From assembly GCF_046035435.1 (NCBI RefSeq), contig NZ_JBFNFH010000008.1: a stretch of DNA of 64,000 bases; one strand, written 5' to 3'. Source of the DNA: Helcococcus bovis (GTDB taxonomy: Bacteria > Bacillota > Clostridia > Tissierellales > Peptoniphilaceae). Position 1 is the stretch's first letter; each line of letters opens with the position of its first letter. The notes under the pieces were generated by a model. The model saw nothing but the letters and a program-made list of their open reading frames with translations, searched no databases and was not told the DNA's origin. This document shows positions 35,741 to 44,242 of this stretch, one piece after another. A program made the translations under genes and the position numbers.

Positions 35741-35892
35741 TAAAGGGGCAGTTGCAAATAACTAGTTTTTTCAACAGCCCTTTTTTTGTAATATATAATG
35801 TTTAATTTTTGATTCAGATAGTGATTGTTATCTTAATTTTTAACATGTAAAATTTGTGGGTATTATTTTTTGTTAAAAAATCATCTCATAAA
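35741..35892. repeat. MITE-like repeat, copy C (truncated, inverted) with terminator hairpin
   Basis: The hairpin GGGGCAGTTGC...CAACAGCCC (35745-35780) followed by seven T residues terminates the lipoprotein gene. The next 105 bp, read on the minus strand, align closely with 24290-24400 of copy B (shared AATACCCACAAATTTTA and AATTAAACATTATATATTAC blocks). The copy is cut off near the LOG gene promoter. Confidence 0.65.
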
Positions 35893-35932
35893 AGATATAA
35901 TAAAAATATATTATAATTTCAAAGGAGAAAAC

Positions 35933-36481
35933 ATGAATGTTTTAGTTTATCTAGGATCAAAGTTAGGAAATAAAGAAATTTTTAAGGATGCTGCTATTGA
36001 AGTTGCTGATTGGATTTCAAATAAAGGATATGGTCTTGTGTATGGTGGAAATGAAAATGGATTGATGGGCATTTTGGCGAGTAGGGTATTATCTAATGAA
36101 TGTAAAGTTATTGGGGTTATGCCAAAATTTCTGAAGGAAATTGAGATGGTTAAAACTGATTTATCAGAATTTATTGAAACAGATACAATGCAGGAAAGAA
36201 AAGATCTTATGAGAGAATTATCAGATGTTTGCATTGCTATTCCCGGTGGACCAGGAACCATGGAAGAAATTACAGAAGCATATTCATTGCATTTGGTAGG
36301 ACAAAACTCTAATGCATGCATTTTATTTAATAAAAATGGGTATTATAATGATTTAAAAAATATGTATGACAATATGGTTGTAAATGGATTTTTAACTAAA
36401 GAAGATAGAAGTAAATTACTATTTTCTGAAGATTTTAATGAAATAGATAGATTTATAAAAAAGGTATTAAATAATGATTAG
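35933..36481 (+). CDS. LOG-family protein (cytokinin riboside 5'-monophosphate phosphoribohydrolase-like)
   Basis: 182 residues from the preferred ATG, which follows AAAGGAGAAAAC. A longer frame opens at 35870 but runs through the repeat. Rossmann-like protein with VYGGNENGLMG and the diagnostic PGGPGTMEEITE motif of LOG proteins, which cleave nucleoside monophosphates to free base and ribose-5-phosphate. Bacterial members probably act on modified AMPs. It overlaps the following GNAT gene by eight bases. Confidence 0.87.
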   Translation: MNVLVYLGSKLGNKEIFKDAAIEVADWISNKGYGLVYGGNENGLMGILASRVLSNECKVIGVMPKFLKEIEMVKTDLSEFIETDTMQERKDLMRELSDVCIAIPGGPGTMEEITEAYSLHLVGQNSNACILFNKNGYYNDLKNMYDNMVVNGFLTKEDRSKLLFSEDFNEIDRFIKKVLNND

Positions 36482-36956
36482 ATTAGCGAAAATAGATGAT
36501 TTTAATAGTATTTTAGATGTGTATAAAATTGCTAGAACTTTGATGAAAGAAACAGGAAATCCAAATCAATGGGGAGATAATAGACCTACAGAAGAAGCTG
36601 TTTTGGAAGATATAAAGGCTTCAAAAATGTATGTTATAGAAGAAAATACTGAAATTTTAGGAGTGTTTTCGTTGCAAGATGTTGACTATGACTATGTAAA
36701 TATTGATGGTAAATGGTTAAATGATGAAAAATACATTGTTATTCATAAAGTGGCTTCATCCGGCAATAAAAAAGGAATATTTTCAGAAATTATTAACTAT
36801 GTTTATAGTAAAACGAAGAATATAAGAATTGATACGCATGAAGATAATAAAGTAATGCAAAAATTATTAGTTGATAATGGTTTTACATATTGTGGTGTGG
36901 TTTTTATAGAGAGAAAATTAAAAAGAAGAGCATATCATTTGGTAATAAAAAAATAA
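36474..36956 (+). CDS. GNAT-family N-acetyltransferase
   Basis: 160 residues. N-terminal MIRLAKIDDFNSILDVY, the Gln-rich central strand, VIHKVASSGNKKGIFSEII as the acetyl-CoA loop region and the C-terminal IDTHEDNKVMQKLLVDNGF give the GNAT pattern. The substrate is unknown. Overlap with the LOG gene implies coupled translation. Confidence 0.78.
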   Translation: MIRLAKIDDFNSILDVYKIARTLMKETGNPNQWGDNRPTEEAVLEDIKASKMYVIEENTEILGVFSLQDVDYDYVNIDGKWLNDEKYIVIHKVASSGNKKGIFSEIINYVYSKTKNIRIDTHEDNKVMQKLLVDNGFTYCGVVFIERKLKRRAYHLVIKK

Positions 36957-36999
36957 TAGATTTTATATTTATTTATTACAAACTAAAAAATATACAAAA

Positions 37000-37100
37000 A
37001 GTGACCGTAATCACATTTAAAATGCAAAATTTGTGACCGTTATCACAAATGTTCGTTAATAATATACTTATTGGAAAAACTGTAAAATATGAGTTATAAT
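37000..37100 (+). promoter_or_regulatory. pdh operon promoter with two Crp/Fnr-type sites
   Basis: Two near-identical sites: AGTGA-CCGTAA-TCACA (37000-37015) and TGTGA-CCGTTA-TCACA (37032-37047), 32 bp apart centre to centre, about three helical turns. Promoter: TTGGAA (37071-37076), 18-bp spacer, TATAAT (37095-37100). The nearer site is centred about 67 bp before the expected start, where class I activators act; repression is also possible. The regulator at 46606-47313 is the likely ligand. Confidence 0.8.
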
Positions 37101-37144
37101 AATAAATGAAGCAATATGCTATAAAAAATTTGAAGGAGATTTTA

Positions 37145-38125
37145 ATGGGTAAATATTCAGATAAGCTAACTAAAGAACAAAAATTAGAAATGCTTAAATT
37201 AATGGAAGTTTGTAGACATTTTGATTTACAATTATCAAAATTGTTCGCAAGAGGTTTAGTTGCTGGTATGACACATTATTCAGTAGGGGAAGAAGCTGCT
37301 AATGTTGGTGGAATCTATGCAATGAGAAAAGAAGACTTAATGTATTCAAATCACAGAGGTCACGGTCAAACTATAACAAAAGGTATCGACATTAACAGAA
37401 TGATGGCTGAAATCTTGGGAAGAGAACCAGGATATTGTAAAGGTCGTGGTGGTTCAATGCACGTGTTTAACTTAGAAGTAAATAACATGGGATGTAATGG
37501 TATTGTAGGTGGTGGACACGGTATAAGTATCGGAGCTGCATTTGTACAAAAACAAAAGAAAACAGGTAATGTAGTTGTTTCATGTATGGGTGATGGAGCA
37601 ACAAATGAAGGTTCATTCCACGAAACATTAAACATGGCTTCAATTTGGGATTTACCAGTTGTTTACTATGTAATCAATAATAAATATGGTATTTCAATGG
37701 ATATTCATGATGCTATGAATGTTGAGCATATTACAGATAGAGCTTCAGCTTATGGTGTGAAAGCAATTCACGTTGAAGATGGTAATGATGTTTTAGCGGT
37801 TTATGATGCTATGAATGAAGCTATTGAACATGCAAGATCAGGTAAAGGACCAGTTTTGATGGAAGTTGAAACATATAGATGGTTTGGTCATTCAGCAAGT
37901 GATGCTGGGGCATATAGATCAAGAGAAGAAATAAATTCATGGAAAGAAAGAGATCCAATCGAAGCTTATAGAAAAGTTTTATTAGATACAAAAGTAGCTA
38001 ATATAGATGAATTAGATAAAATTAGAGATGAAGCAATTAAAGAAGTTGATGAAGCAGTAGCATTTGCTAAAAATGCACCATTCCCTCAAGAAAATGTTGC
38101 TTTTGAAGATAATTTAGCAGAATAG
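37145..38125 (+). CDS. pdhA: Pyruvate dehydrogenase E1 alpha subunit
   Basis: 326 residues. Thiamine-diphosphate enzyme that decarboxylates pyruvate and acetylates the lipoyl arm. The TPP motif GDGATNEGSFHETLN...VINNKYGIS is complete, and the phosphorylation-loop-like YRWFGHSASDAG region is present. Family members also include the acetoin dehydrogenase AcoA. The E1-E1-E2-E3 plus lipoate-ligase set and the lack of acetoin genes favour PDH, but AcoA is not excluded. A longer frame starts at 37106, but GAAGGAGATTTTA precedes the ATG at 37145 and the promoter places the transcript start near 37107. Confidence 0.88.
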   Translation: MGKYSDKLTKEQKLEMLKLMEVCRHFDLQLSKLFARGLVAGMTHYSVGEEAANVGGIYAMRKEDLMYSNHRGHGQTITKGIDINRMMAEILGREPGYCKGRGGSMHVFNLEVNNMGCNGIVGGGHGISIGAAFVQKQKKTGNVVVSCMGDGATNEGSFHETLNMASIWDLPVVYYVINNKYGISMDIHDAMNVEHITDRASAYGVKAIHVEDGNDVLAVYDAMNEAIEHARSGKGPVLMEVETYRWFGHSASDAGAYRSREEINSWKERDPIEAYRKVLLDTKVANIDELDKIRDEAIKEVDEAVAFAKNAPFPQENVAFEDNLAE

Positions 38126-38171
38126 TAATAGAGATTATAGATTTATATTAAGCAGAGAAAAGGAGAAAAAT

Positions 38172-39167
38172 ATGGGCGAAAAGAAAGTGATGCAATTTCG
38201 TGAAGCAATAAAACATGCTATGGTAGACGAAATGCGTTTAAATGAAGATGTATTTTTAATTGGTGAAGATGTAGGTATTTTTGGTGGTGACTTTGGTACA
38301 ACAGTAGGAATGATTGAAGAATTTGGACCACAAAGAGTTATTGATACACCAATTTCAGAAGCTGCAATCAGTGGATTAGCTACAGGAGCTGCTTCAGTAG
38401 GTATGAGACCAATCGTTGATATGACATTTATGGATTTTATCACAATTGCTATGGATTCAATTGTTAACCAAGCTGCACCTATGAGATATATGTTAGGTGG
38501 AGAAGTACAAGTTCCGGTTGTATTTAGATGTGCTAATGGTGCAGGTACAGGTGCTTCATCACAACACAGCAAAACATTAGAATCATGGTTTACACATATT
38601 CCTGGATTAAAAGTTGTTGCTCCATCAAATCCAAATGACGCATATGGATTATTAAGAGCGGCGATTAGAGATAATAACCCAGTTATTTACTTAGAACCAA
38701 AATCACACTTTGGTATGAAGGGTGAAGTTGATGCAAGTGATGATAATATTGCAGAAATAGGAAAAGGTAAAATTGTTAGAGAAGGTAAAGATGTAACAAT
38801 TGTATCTTGGGGTAAAGCATTTGTATTATGTGAAAAGGCTGTTGAAGAATTAGCTAAAGAAGGTGTTGATGTAGAATTAGTAGATATTATGACATTAATT
38901 CCTTTAGATGAAAAAATTATTTTTGATTCTGTAAAGAAAACAGGAAAATTAGTTGTTGTACATGATTCATTCAAAACAAGTGGTTTTGGTGGAGAAATTG
39001 TTGCAAGAGTAGTTGAAAGTGAAGCATTTGATTTCTTAGATGCTCCAATTAAACGTGTTGCAAGTGCAGATACACATGTTCCATCAGCTCCAAACTTAGA
39101 AAAAGCAGTTCAACCAAGTGTTGAAAAAGTTAAAGAGGCAGTATTACAAGTTGTAAATAATAAATAA
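38172..39167 (+). CDS. pdhB: Pyruvate dehydrogenase E1 beta subunit
   Basis: 331 residues. Transketolase-like pyrimidine-binding domain (LIGEDVGIFGG with the TPP-activating Glu, then the TPISEAAISGLATGAA segment) and C-terminal transketolase domain (VVVHDSFKTSGFGGEI). It forms the alpha2beta2 E1 with pdhA. AAAAGGAGAAAAAT precedes the ATG. The 46-bp gap after pdhA has no terminator. Confidence 0.92.
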   Translation: MGEKKVMQFREAIKHAMVDEMRLNEDVFLIGEDVGIFGGDFGTTVGMIEEFGPQRVIDTPISEAAISGLATGAASVGMRPIVDMTFMDFITIAMDSIVNQAAPMRYMLGGEVQVPVVFRCANGAGTGASSQHSKTLESWFTHIPGLKVVAPSNPNDAYGLLRAAIRDNNPVIYLEPKSHFGMKGEVDASDDNIAEIGKGKIVREGKDVTIVSWGKAFVLCEKAVEELAKEGVDVELVDIMTLIPLDEKIIFDSVKKTGKLVVVHDSFKTSGFGGEIVARVVESEAFDFLDAPIKRVASADTHVPSAPNLEKAVQPSVEKVKEAVLQVVNNK

Positions 39168-39178
39168 AAGGAGAAGCT

Positions 39179-40213
39179 ATGTCAGATAAAAAATTTAGAG
39201 CTACTCCAGCCGCAAGAAAATATGCTAAAGAACACGGTATTGACTTGTCACAAGTTAAAGGTACTGGAGCAAAAGGTCGTGTACATTTAGACGATGTAAT
39301 AGAATTTAAACTACATGGAAGAATTAAGATTTCTCCATTAGCATTAAAGATTGCAGAAGTTGAAGGCCTAAATGTTCAAGTAATTACAGGTACAGGACCA
39401 AAAGGTAAGATCATGAAGGAAGATGTTTTATCACTTCTTCATGGTGAAGATAAGAAAGAAGAAAAAGCTGTAGCATCAAAACCAGAAGCAAAACCAGTTG
39501 AAAAAGAAGAAAATCCAGATTATGAAGTAGTTAAGATTTCTCCAGTTAAGAAGGTTGTTGGTAAGAGAATGAGAGAATCTGTAGATATTTCACCAACATA
39601 TATGGTAAGTGTTTCTGTTGATATGACAAACTTATTAGCATTTAGAAAACAAACAATGGATATGGTTGTTGATAGAGTTGGACAAAAACCTTCCGTTACA
39701 GACTATATTTCATTAGCTACAGTTAAAACATTACAAAAACATCCATATGTAAATTCATCAGTTAGTGAAGATGGACAAAATATCTTATTACACAAACATG
39801 TAAGCTTAGCTATAGCTGTGGGTACAGATGAAGGTCTTTACGTACCAGTTATAAAAAATGCTGATGAAATGAGTTTTACAGAATTAGTTGTTGAAAGTAA
39901 GAGAGTAATTAAAGCTACATTAGAAAAAAAATTAAAACCAGCAGAAATGCAAGGTTCAACATTTACAATATCTAACTTAGGTATGTATGGTGTTGATAAC
40001 TTTACATCAATAATTAATCAACCAAATACAGCTATTTTGAGTGTTAGTGCAACAATTCAAAAACCGGTTGTGATAAATGGTGAAATTGTAATTAGACCTA
40101 TGATGAATGTATCCTTAAATGCGGACCATAGAGTAATCGATGGTTTGGAAGGTGCTAAATTCATGCAAACATTGAAGAATAATTTAGAAAATCCAGTTGG
40201 ATTATTAATTTAA
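39179..40213 (+). CDS. pdhC: Dihydrolipoamide acetyltransferase (E2) lacking a lipoyl domain
   Basis: 344 residues. Instead of an N-terminal lipoyl domain it starts with two peripheral-subunit-binding domains (about 5-42, RATPAARKYAKEHGIDL..., and 50-87, KISPLALKIAEVEGLNV...). A Lys/Glu-rich linker and the catalytic domain follow, with His317 and Asp321 (NADHRVIDG). Most E2 proteins carry one to three lipoyl domains; here the only lipoyl domain of the operon is on E3. The acetyl group must therefore reach E2 from an E3-borne arm. The start is clear: AAAGGAGAAGCT before the ATG, 11 bp after pdhB, with no upstream open frame that could hold a lipoyl domain. Confidence 0.9.
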   Translation: MSDKKFRATPAARKYAKEHGIDLSQVKGTGAKGRVHLDDVIEFKLHGRIKISPLALKIAEVEGLNVQVITGTGPKGKIMKEDVLSLLHGEDKKEEKAVASKPEAKPVEKEENPDYEVVKISPVKKVVGKRMRESVDISPTYMVSVSVDMTNLLAFRKQTMDMVVDRVGQKPSVTDYISLATVKTLQKHPYVNSSVSEDGQNILLHKHVSLAIAVGTDEGLYVPVIKNADEMSFTELVVESKRVIKATLEKKLKPAEMQGSTFTISNLGMYGVDNFTSIINQPNTAILSVSATIQKPVVINGEIVIRPMMNVSLNADHRVIDGLEGAKFMQTLKNNLENPVGLLI

Positions 40214-40228
40214 TTAGGAGGATAAAAT

Positions 40229-41992
40229 ATGGCATATGAAGTTATCATGCCCAAAGCCGGCTCAGAAATGGAAGAGGGCGAAATCGTACAATGGCTTAAA
40301 AATGAAGGTGATAAAGTAGAAGTTGGAGAACCTTTATTAGAAATCGTTACAGATAAAGTAAATATGGAAGTAGAAGCAGAAGATGCTGGTACATTATTAA
40401 AAATATTACACAAAGCAGGAGAGGTAGTACCTGTTGTAACTACAATTGCTTGGATTGGTGAACCAGGGGAAGAAATTCCAGTAGCTGGTGGATCAGCACC
40501 TGCAGCAGATTCAGCTCAAGTTGAAGAAGTAGTAGAAAAAACAAAAGAAGATGTTATGCCTGCATCAGTAGCGAAAGCAACAGAAGAAGTAGCACCTAAG
40601 AGAGAAAGAAAAGGTGAATATGATGTTGTTGTTATTGGTGGTGGTCCTGCTGGTTATGTAGCTGCTATTAAAGCTGCACAATTAGGTGGTAAAGTTGCCG
40701 TTGTTGAAAATAGCGTAGTTGGTGGTACTTGCTTAAACAGAGGATGTATCCCAACAAAAGCATACTTACACAATGCAGAAATTATTCATAGCATTAAAGA
40801 AGCTGAAAGTAGAGGTATTAAGTTAGTTAACGATGCATTCTCAGTAGATATGGCTAAAACTGTTGCTGTTAAGAATGGTGTTGTTAAAAAACTTACAGGT
40901 GGTATTGCTGGATTATTCAAATCATACGGAATCAAGTTATTCAATGGTTTAGGAACAATTACTAAAGATAAGAAAGTTTTAGTGAATGGTGGTGAACACG
41001 TAATTGACGCTGATAAGATTATTATGGCTGGTGGTTCAAACGTAAGAATGTTAAACTTACCAGGCTTAGACAGCAAGAGAGTATTAACATCTGATACTAT
41101 TTTGGATTTAGAAGAATTACCAAACAGATTAGTTGTTGTTGGTGGTGGCGTAATAGGGGCTGAAATTGGACAAGCATTTGCATCATTTGGATCAAAAGTT
41201 ACAATAGTTCAAGGTTCAGACAGAATCTTAAACGTTTTAGATAAAGATTTATCTGATGTTGTTGCAAAGAGATTCCAAAAAGATGGAATTGAAATCATCA
41301 CAGGAGCAAGATTTGCTGGTGTTGAAGAAAAAGGAAATGAAATTAAAGTTAAATTAGAAGGAAAAGATGATATCGTAGCTGATTACTTACTATTGTCAGT
41401 AGGTCGTGTACCTAACTTAAGTGGTTTAGGTGAAATCGAACTAAAACAAGAAAGAGGAAGATTAGTAGTTAACGAATATATGGAAACATCTGATCCAGAT
41501 ATCTATGCACCAGGGGACGTAAATGGTGAATTGATGTTAGCTCATGCTGCATTTAAGATGGGTGAAAGAGCTGCTGAAAACGCAATGGGACACCGTAAGA
41601 AAGTAAGCTTGAAGTCAATTCCTTCAGCAGTATATACATTCCCAGAAGTTGCAACAGTTGGTTTAACAGAAGAAGATGCTAAGAAGAAATATGATATTAA
41701 AGTAGGTAAATTCTCATTTGCGGGTAATGGTAGAGCATTAGGTGCAAACAAAGCTGAAGGATTTATTAAAGTAATCATGGATACAAAATACCATGAAATT
41801 TTAGGCGTACACATTGTAGGACCAAGTGCAGCAGAAATTATTAACGAAGCTGTAACAATCATCGAAACAGAAATGACTGTAGATGATGTATTGGAAGCAA
41901 TGCATGGACACCCAACATATTCAGAAGCTTTATATGAAGCATTTGCTGATTGTTTAGATATTAGTATCCATTTACCAAAAAAGAAAAAGTAA
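40229..41992 (+). CDS. pdhD: Dihydrolipoamide dehydrogenase (E3) with N-terminal lipoyl domain
   Basis: 587 residues. Residues 1-80 form a biotinyl/lipoyl domain with the lipoyl Lys43 (IVTDKVNMEVEA). An Ala/Glu-rich linker (about 85-130) leads to a standard flavoprotein with FAD motif (VVVIGGGPAGYVAAI), redox pair GGTCLNRGCIPTK, NAD motif (VVVGGGVIGAEIG) and the C-terminal HGHPTYSEALYEAF His-Glu pair. E3 with a lipoyl domain is known from pneumococcus and others. Here it appears to be the sole lipoyl carrier of the complex. Confidence 0.93.
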   Translation: MAYEVIMPKAGSEMEEGEIVQWLKNEGDKVEVGEPLLEIVTDKVNMEVEAEDAGTLLKILHKAGEVVPVVTTIAWIGEPGEEIPVAGGSAPAADSAQVEEVVEKTKEDVMPASVAKATEEVAPKRERKGEYDVVVIGGGPAGYVAAIKAAQLGGKVAVVENSVVGGTCLNRGCIPTKAYLHNAEIIHSIKEAESRGIKLVNDAFSVDMAKTVAVKNGVVKKLTGGIAGLFKSYGIKLFNGLGTITKDKKVLVNGGEHVIDADKIIMAGGSNVRMLNLPGLDSKRVLTSDTILDLEELPNRLVVVGGGVIGAEIGQAFASFGSKVTIVQGSDRILNVLDKDLSDVVAKRFQKDGIEIITGARFAGVEEKGNEIKVKLEGKDDIVADYLLLSVGRVPNLSGLGEIELKQERGRLVVNEYMETSDPDIYAPGDVNGELMLAHAAFKMGERAAENAMGHRKKVSLKSIPSAVYTFPEVATVGLTEEDAKKKYDIKVGKFSFAGNGRALGANKAEGFIKVIMDTKYHEILGVHIVGPSAAEIINEAVTIIETEMTVDDVLEAMHGHPTYSEALYEAFADCLDISIHLPKKKK

Positions 41993-42018
41993 TTTTAATG
42001 TGGAAGAAGTGAAAAAGA

Positions 42019-43008
42019 ATGATATATTTAGAAGCAAAAGGTAATGATCCAGCATATAATACAGCATTAGAGTTATTTGCATTTAATGAACTTGCAAAAA
42101 AAGATAATGTGTTTATGTTATGGATAAACCAACCATGTATTGTTGTTGGTAAAAATCAAAATACTAGAGAAGAAATTGATCAACATTATTGTGATGAACA
42201 TGATATAAAGATTGTTAGAAGAATTAGTGGTGGTGGAGCTGTCTACCACGACTATAACAATCTAAATTATACAATTATATCAAATGAAGATAATGAAGCA
42301 GATTTTAACTTTAAGTCATTGAGCCAACCGGTTATTGATACTCTTGCAGAAATGGGAGTGAAAGCTGAATTTACAGGAAGAAATGATTTGCAAATAGGAG
42401 ATCAAAAATTCTGTGGTAATGCTCAATACATTAAAGGGAAAAGAATAATGCATCATGGATGTATTATGTTCGATGTAGACTTATCAGTTCTTACAAAGGC
42501 TTTAACAGTTTCAAAAGATAAGTATGAGTCAAAAGGTAAGAAATCAGTAAGAGCTAGAGTTACAAATATTAAGCCACATTTGGAAGATCAAACTTTAACA
42601 GTTAAAGATTTTATGAATACTTTGAGAAACTTTATGGATAAGAAGTATCATATGGAAGAATATATTTTATCTGAAGAAGATGAAAAGAAAGTTTTAGCTA
42701 TTAAATCTGAAAAAAATGATTCATGGGATTGGGTTTATGGAAAAAATCCTGAATTTACAGTTCAAAGAAAGAGAAAGTTACCTACTGGTAAGGTAGAAGC
42801 TAATATTAATGTAATTAATAATGTTATAGAAAATGTTAAATTCTATGGAGACTTCTTTGGGGTTAAGGATGTTGCAGAATTAGCTCAAAAATTACAAGGA
42901 ATTAAATACGACAGAGAATCAGTTGAAAAAGTTATAAATAGTGTAAACATTAAAGAATACTTTATGGGAGTAACTAATGAAGAAGCTATTGATGTTTTAG
43001 TTGACTAA
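42019..43008 (+). CDS. lplA: Lipoate-protein ligase A
   Basis: 329 residues. RRISGGGAVYHDYNNLNYT, GRNDLQIGDQKFCGNAQ and the C-terminal accessory domain match LplA, which adenylates scavenged lipoate and attaches it to lipoyl Lys (here most likely Lys43 of E3). Its place at the end of the operon shows that the complex relies on lipoate scavenging; no lipA/lipB lies nearby. GGAAGAAGTGAAAAAGA precedes the ATG. Confidence 0.92.
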   Translation: MIYLEAKGNDPAYNTALELFAFNELAKKDNVFMLWINQPCIVVGKNQNTREEIDQHYCDEHDIKIVRRISGGGAVYHDYNNLNYTIISNEDNEADFNFKSLSQPVIDTLAEMGVKAEFTGRNDLQIGDQKFCGNAQYIKGKRIMHHGCIMFDVDLSVLTKALTVSKDKYESKGKKSVRARVTNIKPHLEDQTLTVKDFMNTLRNFMDKKYHMEEYILSEEDEKKVLAIKSEKNDSWDWVYGKNPEFTVQRKRKLPTGKVEANINVINNVIENVKFYGDFFGVKDVAELAQKLQGIKYDRESVEKVINSVNIKEYFMGVTNEEAIDVLVD

Positions 43009-43094
43009 TATATTAAAGTGTTAAGATTTAAGGGTTCTTTGTCAAATACCCATAGGAACAAGTAGTGTTGGTAAAGAATTAAAGTAACATATTG

Positions 43095-43130
43095 AGAGAA
43101 TTAGAGAGTAAAATTTCTAATTCTCTTTTT
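43095..43130 (+). terminator. Terminator of the pdh-lplA operon
   Basis: Stem AGAGAATTAGA/TCTAATTCTCT (43095-43105 and 43116-43126) followed by TTTTTAATTT. Confidence 0.82.
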
Positions 43131-43215
43131 AATTTCTTAACGAGACTGTAATAAATTTTGTGTATGAAAATCTTTCTGATTAAGGTAATATAAACTTAAT
43201 CATGAGGATTTTTTT

Positions 43216-43905
43216 ATGGGAAGAAAAAGACCGAAAACAGCAAAAAGTAGATTAGCAAAACAATTAATAGAGTCATACGATATAAAAACTGCACAAGATA
43301 TACAAGAAGCATTAAAAGACTTGCTAGGAGAAACAATAGAAAACATGTTAAAAGCAAATCTTGATGAGCATTTGGATTATGAATATGGACAAACACCACT
43401 TTCAATAAATACAAGAAATGGAAGTAGTAAAAAAACAGTTAAATCTAGCATTGGATAACTAGAAATAAATATACCAAGAGATAGAGATGCAAGTTTTGAG
43501 CCACAAATATTGAAAAAATACGATAAAGATATTTAAAATATTGAAGCACAAATAATATCAATATATTCTAAAGGTATGACAACAAGAGATATTTCATCAC
43601 ACATTAAAGATATATATATGGTTTTGGAGTATCAGCAGGACTTGTAAGCAGTATTACAAATAAAATATTACCAACTATTGATGAGTGGAAAAATAGACCT
43701 TTAGATAATGTTTATCCTTTTGTATTCATAGATGCTGTAAGAGAAAATGGTCTAATAGTAAAAAATCTGTATACATAGCTTTAGGATATAACATAAATGG
43801 GTTTAAGAAAATATCATGGATGTGTAAAAAGCTGGAAGAATAATTGGGCTTAACTCTCAACATATTTTAAATATCCAGAATATATAAGAAGATTAATATA
43901 ATATC
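43216..43905 (+). pseudogene. IS256-family (mutator-type) transposase, degenerate
   Basis: An intact first stretch of 80 codons (MGRKRPKTAKSRLAKQLI, then NTRNGSSKKTVKSS) ends at 43458. Later pieces in shifted frames still read as IS256 transposase: EINIPRDRDASFEPQILKKY, then IISIYSKGMTTRDISSHIKD, and a C-terminal piece LSTYFKYPEYIRRLIY. Several stop codons, frameshifts and a deletion of the middle (catalytic) part make it inactive. Confidence 0.85.
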
Positions 43906-43931
43906 TCAATTATCTATTTATTTTGAAGGTA

Positions 43932-44055
43932 GAATTTAATTTTCTTTTCTGAAGAATAAACAAAACCAAAGGCAAAGTCAAGGGTTCGATTCGCCGAAAA
44001 TTCGCCTTTGACTGTGTCTTTGGTTTTGTATACCTAAAATTAGGAAAATTAAATT
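43932..44055. repeat. Palindromic element inside the IS256 remnant
   Basis: Outer arms AATTTAATTTTC (43932-43943) and GAAAATTAAATT (44044-44055) enclose a strong hairpin: CAAAACCAAAG (43961-43971) pairs with CTTTGGTTTTG (44018-44028), with a further AGTCAAGGG/CCTTTGACT inner stem. No coding potential. It looks like a small inserted element or a structured RNA. The remaining bases 43906-44242 hold nothing else recognisable. Confidence 0.5.
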
Positions 44056-44242
44056 TGATAAATTTAAAATTTTATGTAACAATCAAATTGAAAAATAAAA
44101 TATTTGATCAGAATTAATTTTTCAAAAATATCAATATATCTTAATCAGTAATAGACTGATACACAAAATTTTTACACAACTATAATAGCAAAAATTAAGA
44201 AAAAATAAAATTTTATTTCAAATTTGTTATTTTTCTAATCTA

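Larger units (their letters stand above)
43142..44180 (+). mobile_element. Decayed IS256-family insertion sequence
   Basis: The left end GAGACTGTAATAAATTTTGT (43142) and right end, inverted, at about 44160-44180 (ACACAAAATTTTTACAC) resemble IS256-type inverted repeats. The transposase inside is broken. With about 1.04 kb instead of the usual 1.3 kb it has lost internal sequence and gained an unrelated palindromic segment (43932-44055). Confidence 0.68.

Noticed and set aside
35758..35769. AACTAGTT core upstream of the LOG gene
   Set aside because: It is in the loop of a terminator hairpin, matches only the centre of the operator, and is not placed at a promoter.
37106..37144. Upstream ATG adding 13 residues to PdhA
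   Set aside because: The predicted transcript begins at about this point and the only good ribosome binding site serves the ATG at 37145.
40786..41076. Antisense open frames across the pdh and other highly biased genes
   Set aside because: They mirror the codon bias of the real genes on the opposite strand, have no ribosome binding sites and no recognisable domains.
43970..44012. GGGTTCGATTC resembling a tRNA T-arm
   Set aside because: No acceptor, D or anticodon arm can be built around it; the stretch is better explained as the inner part of a palindrome.
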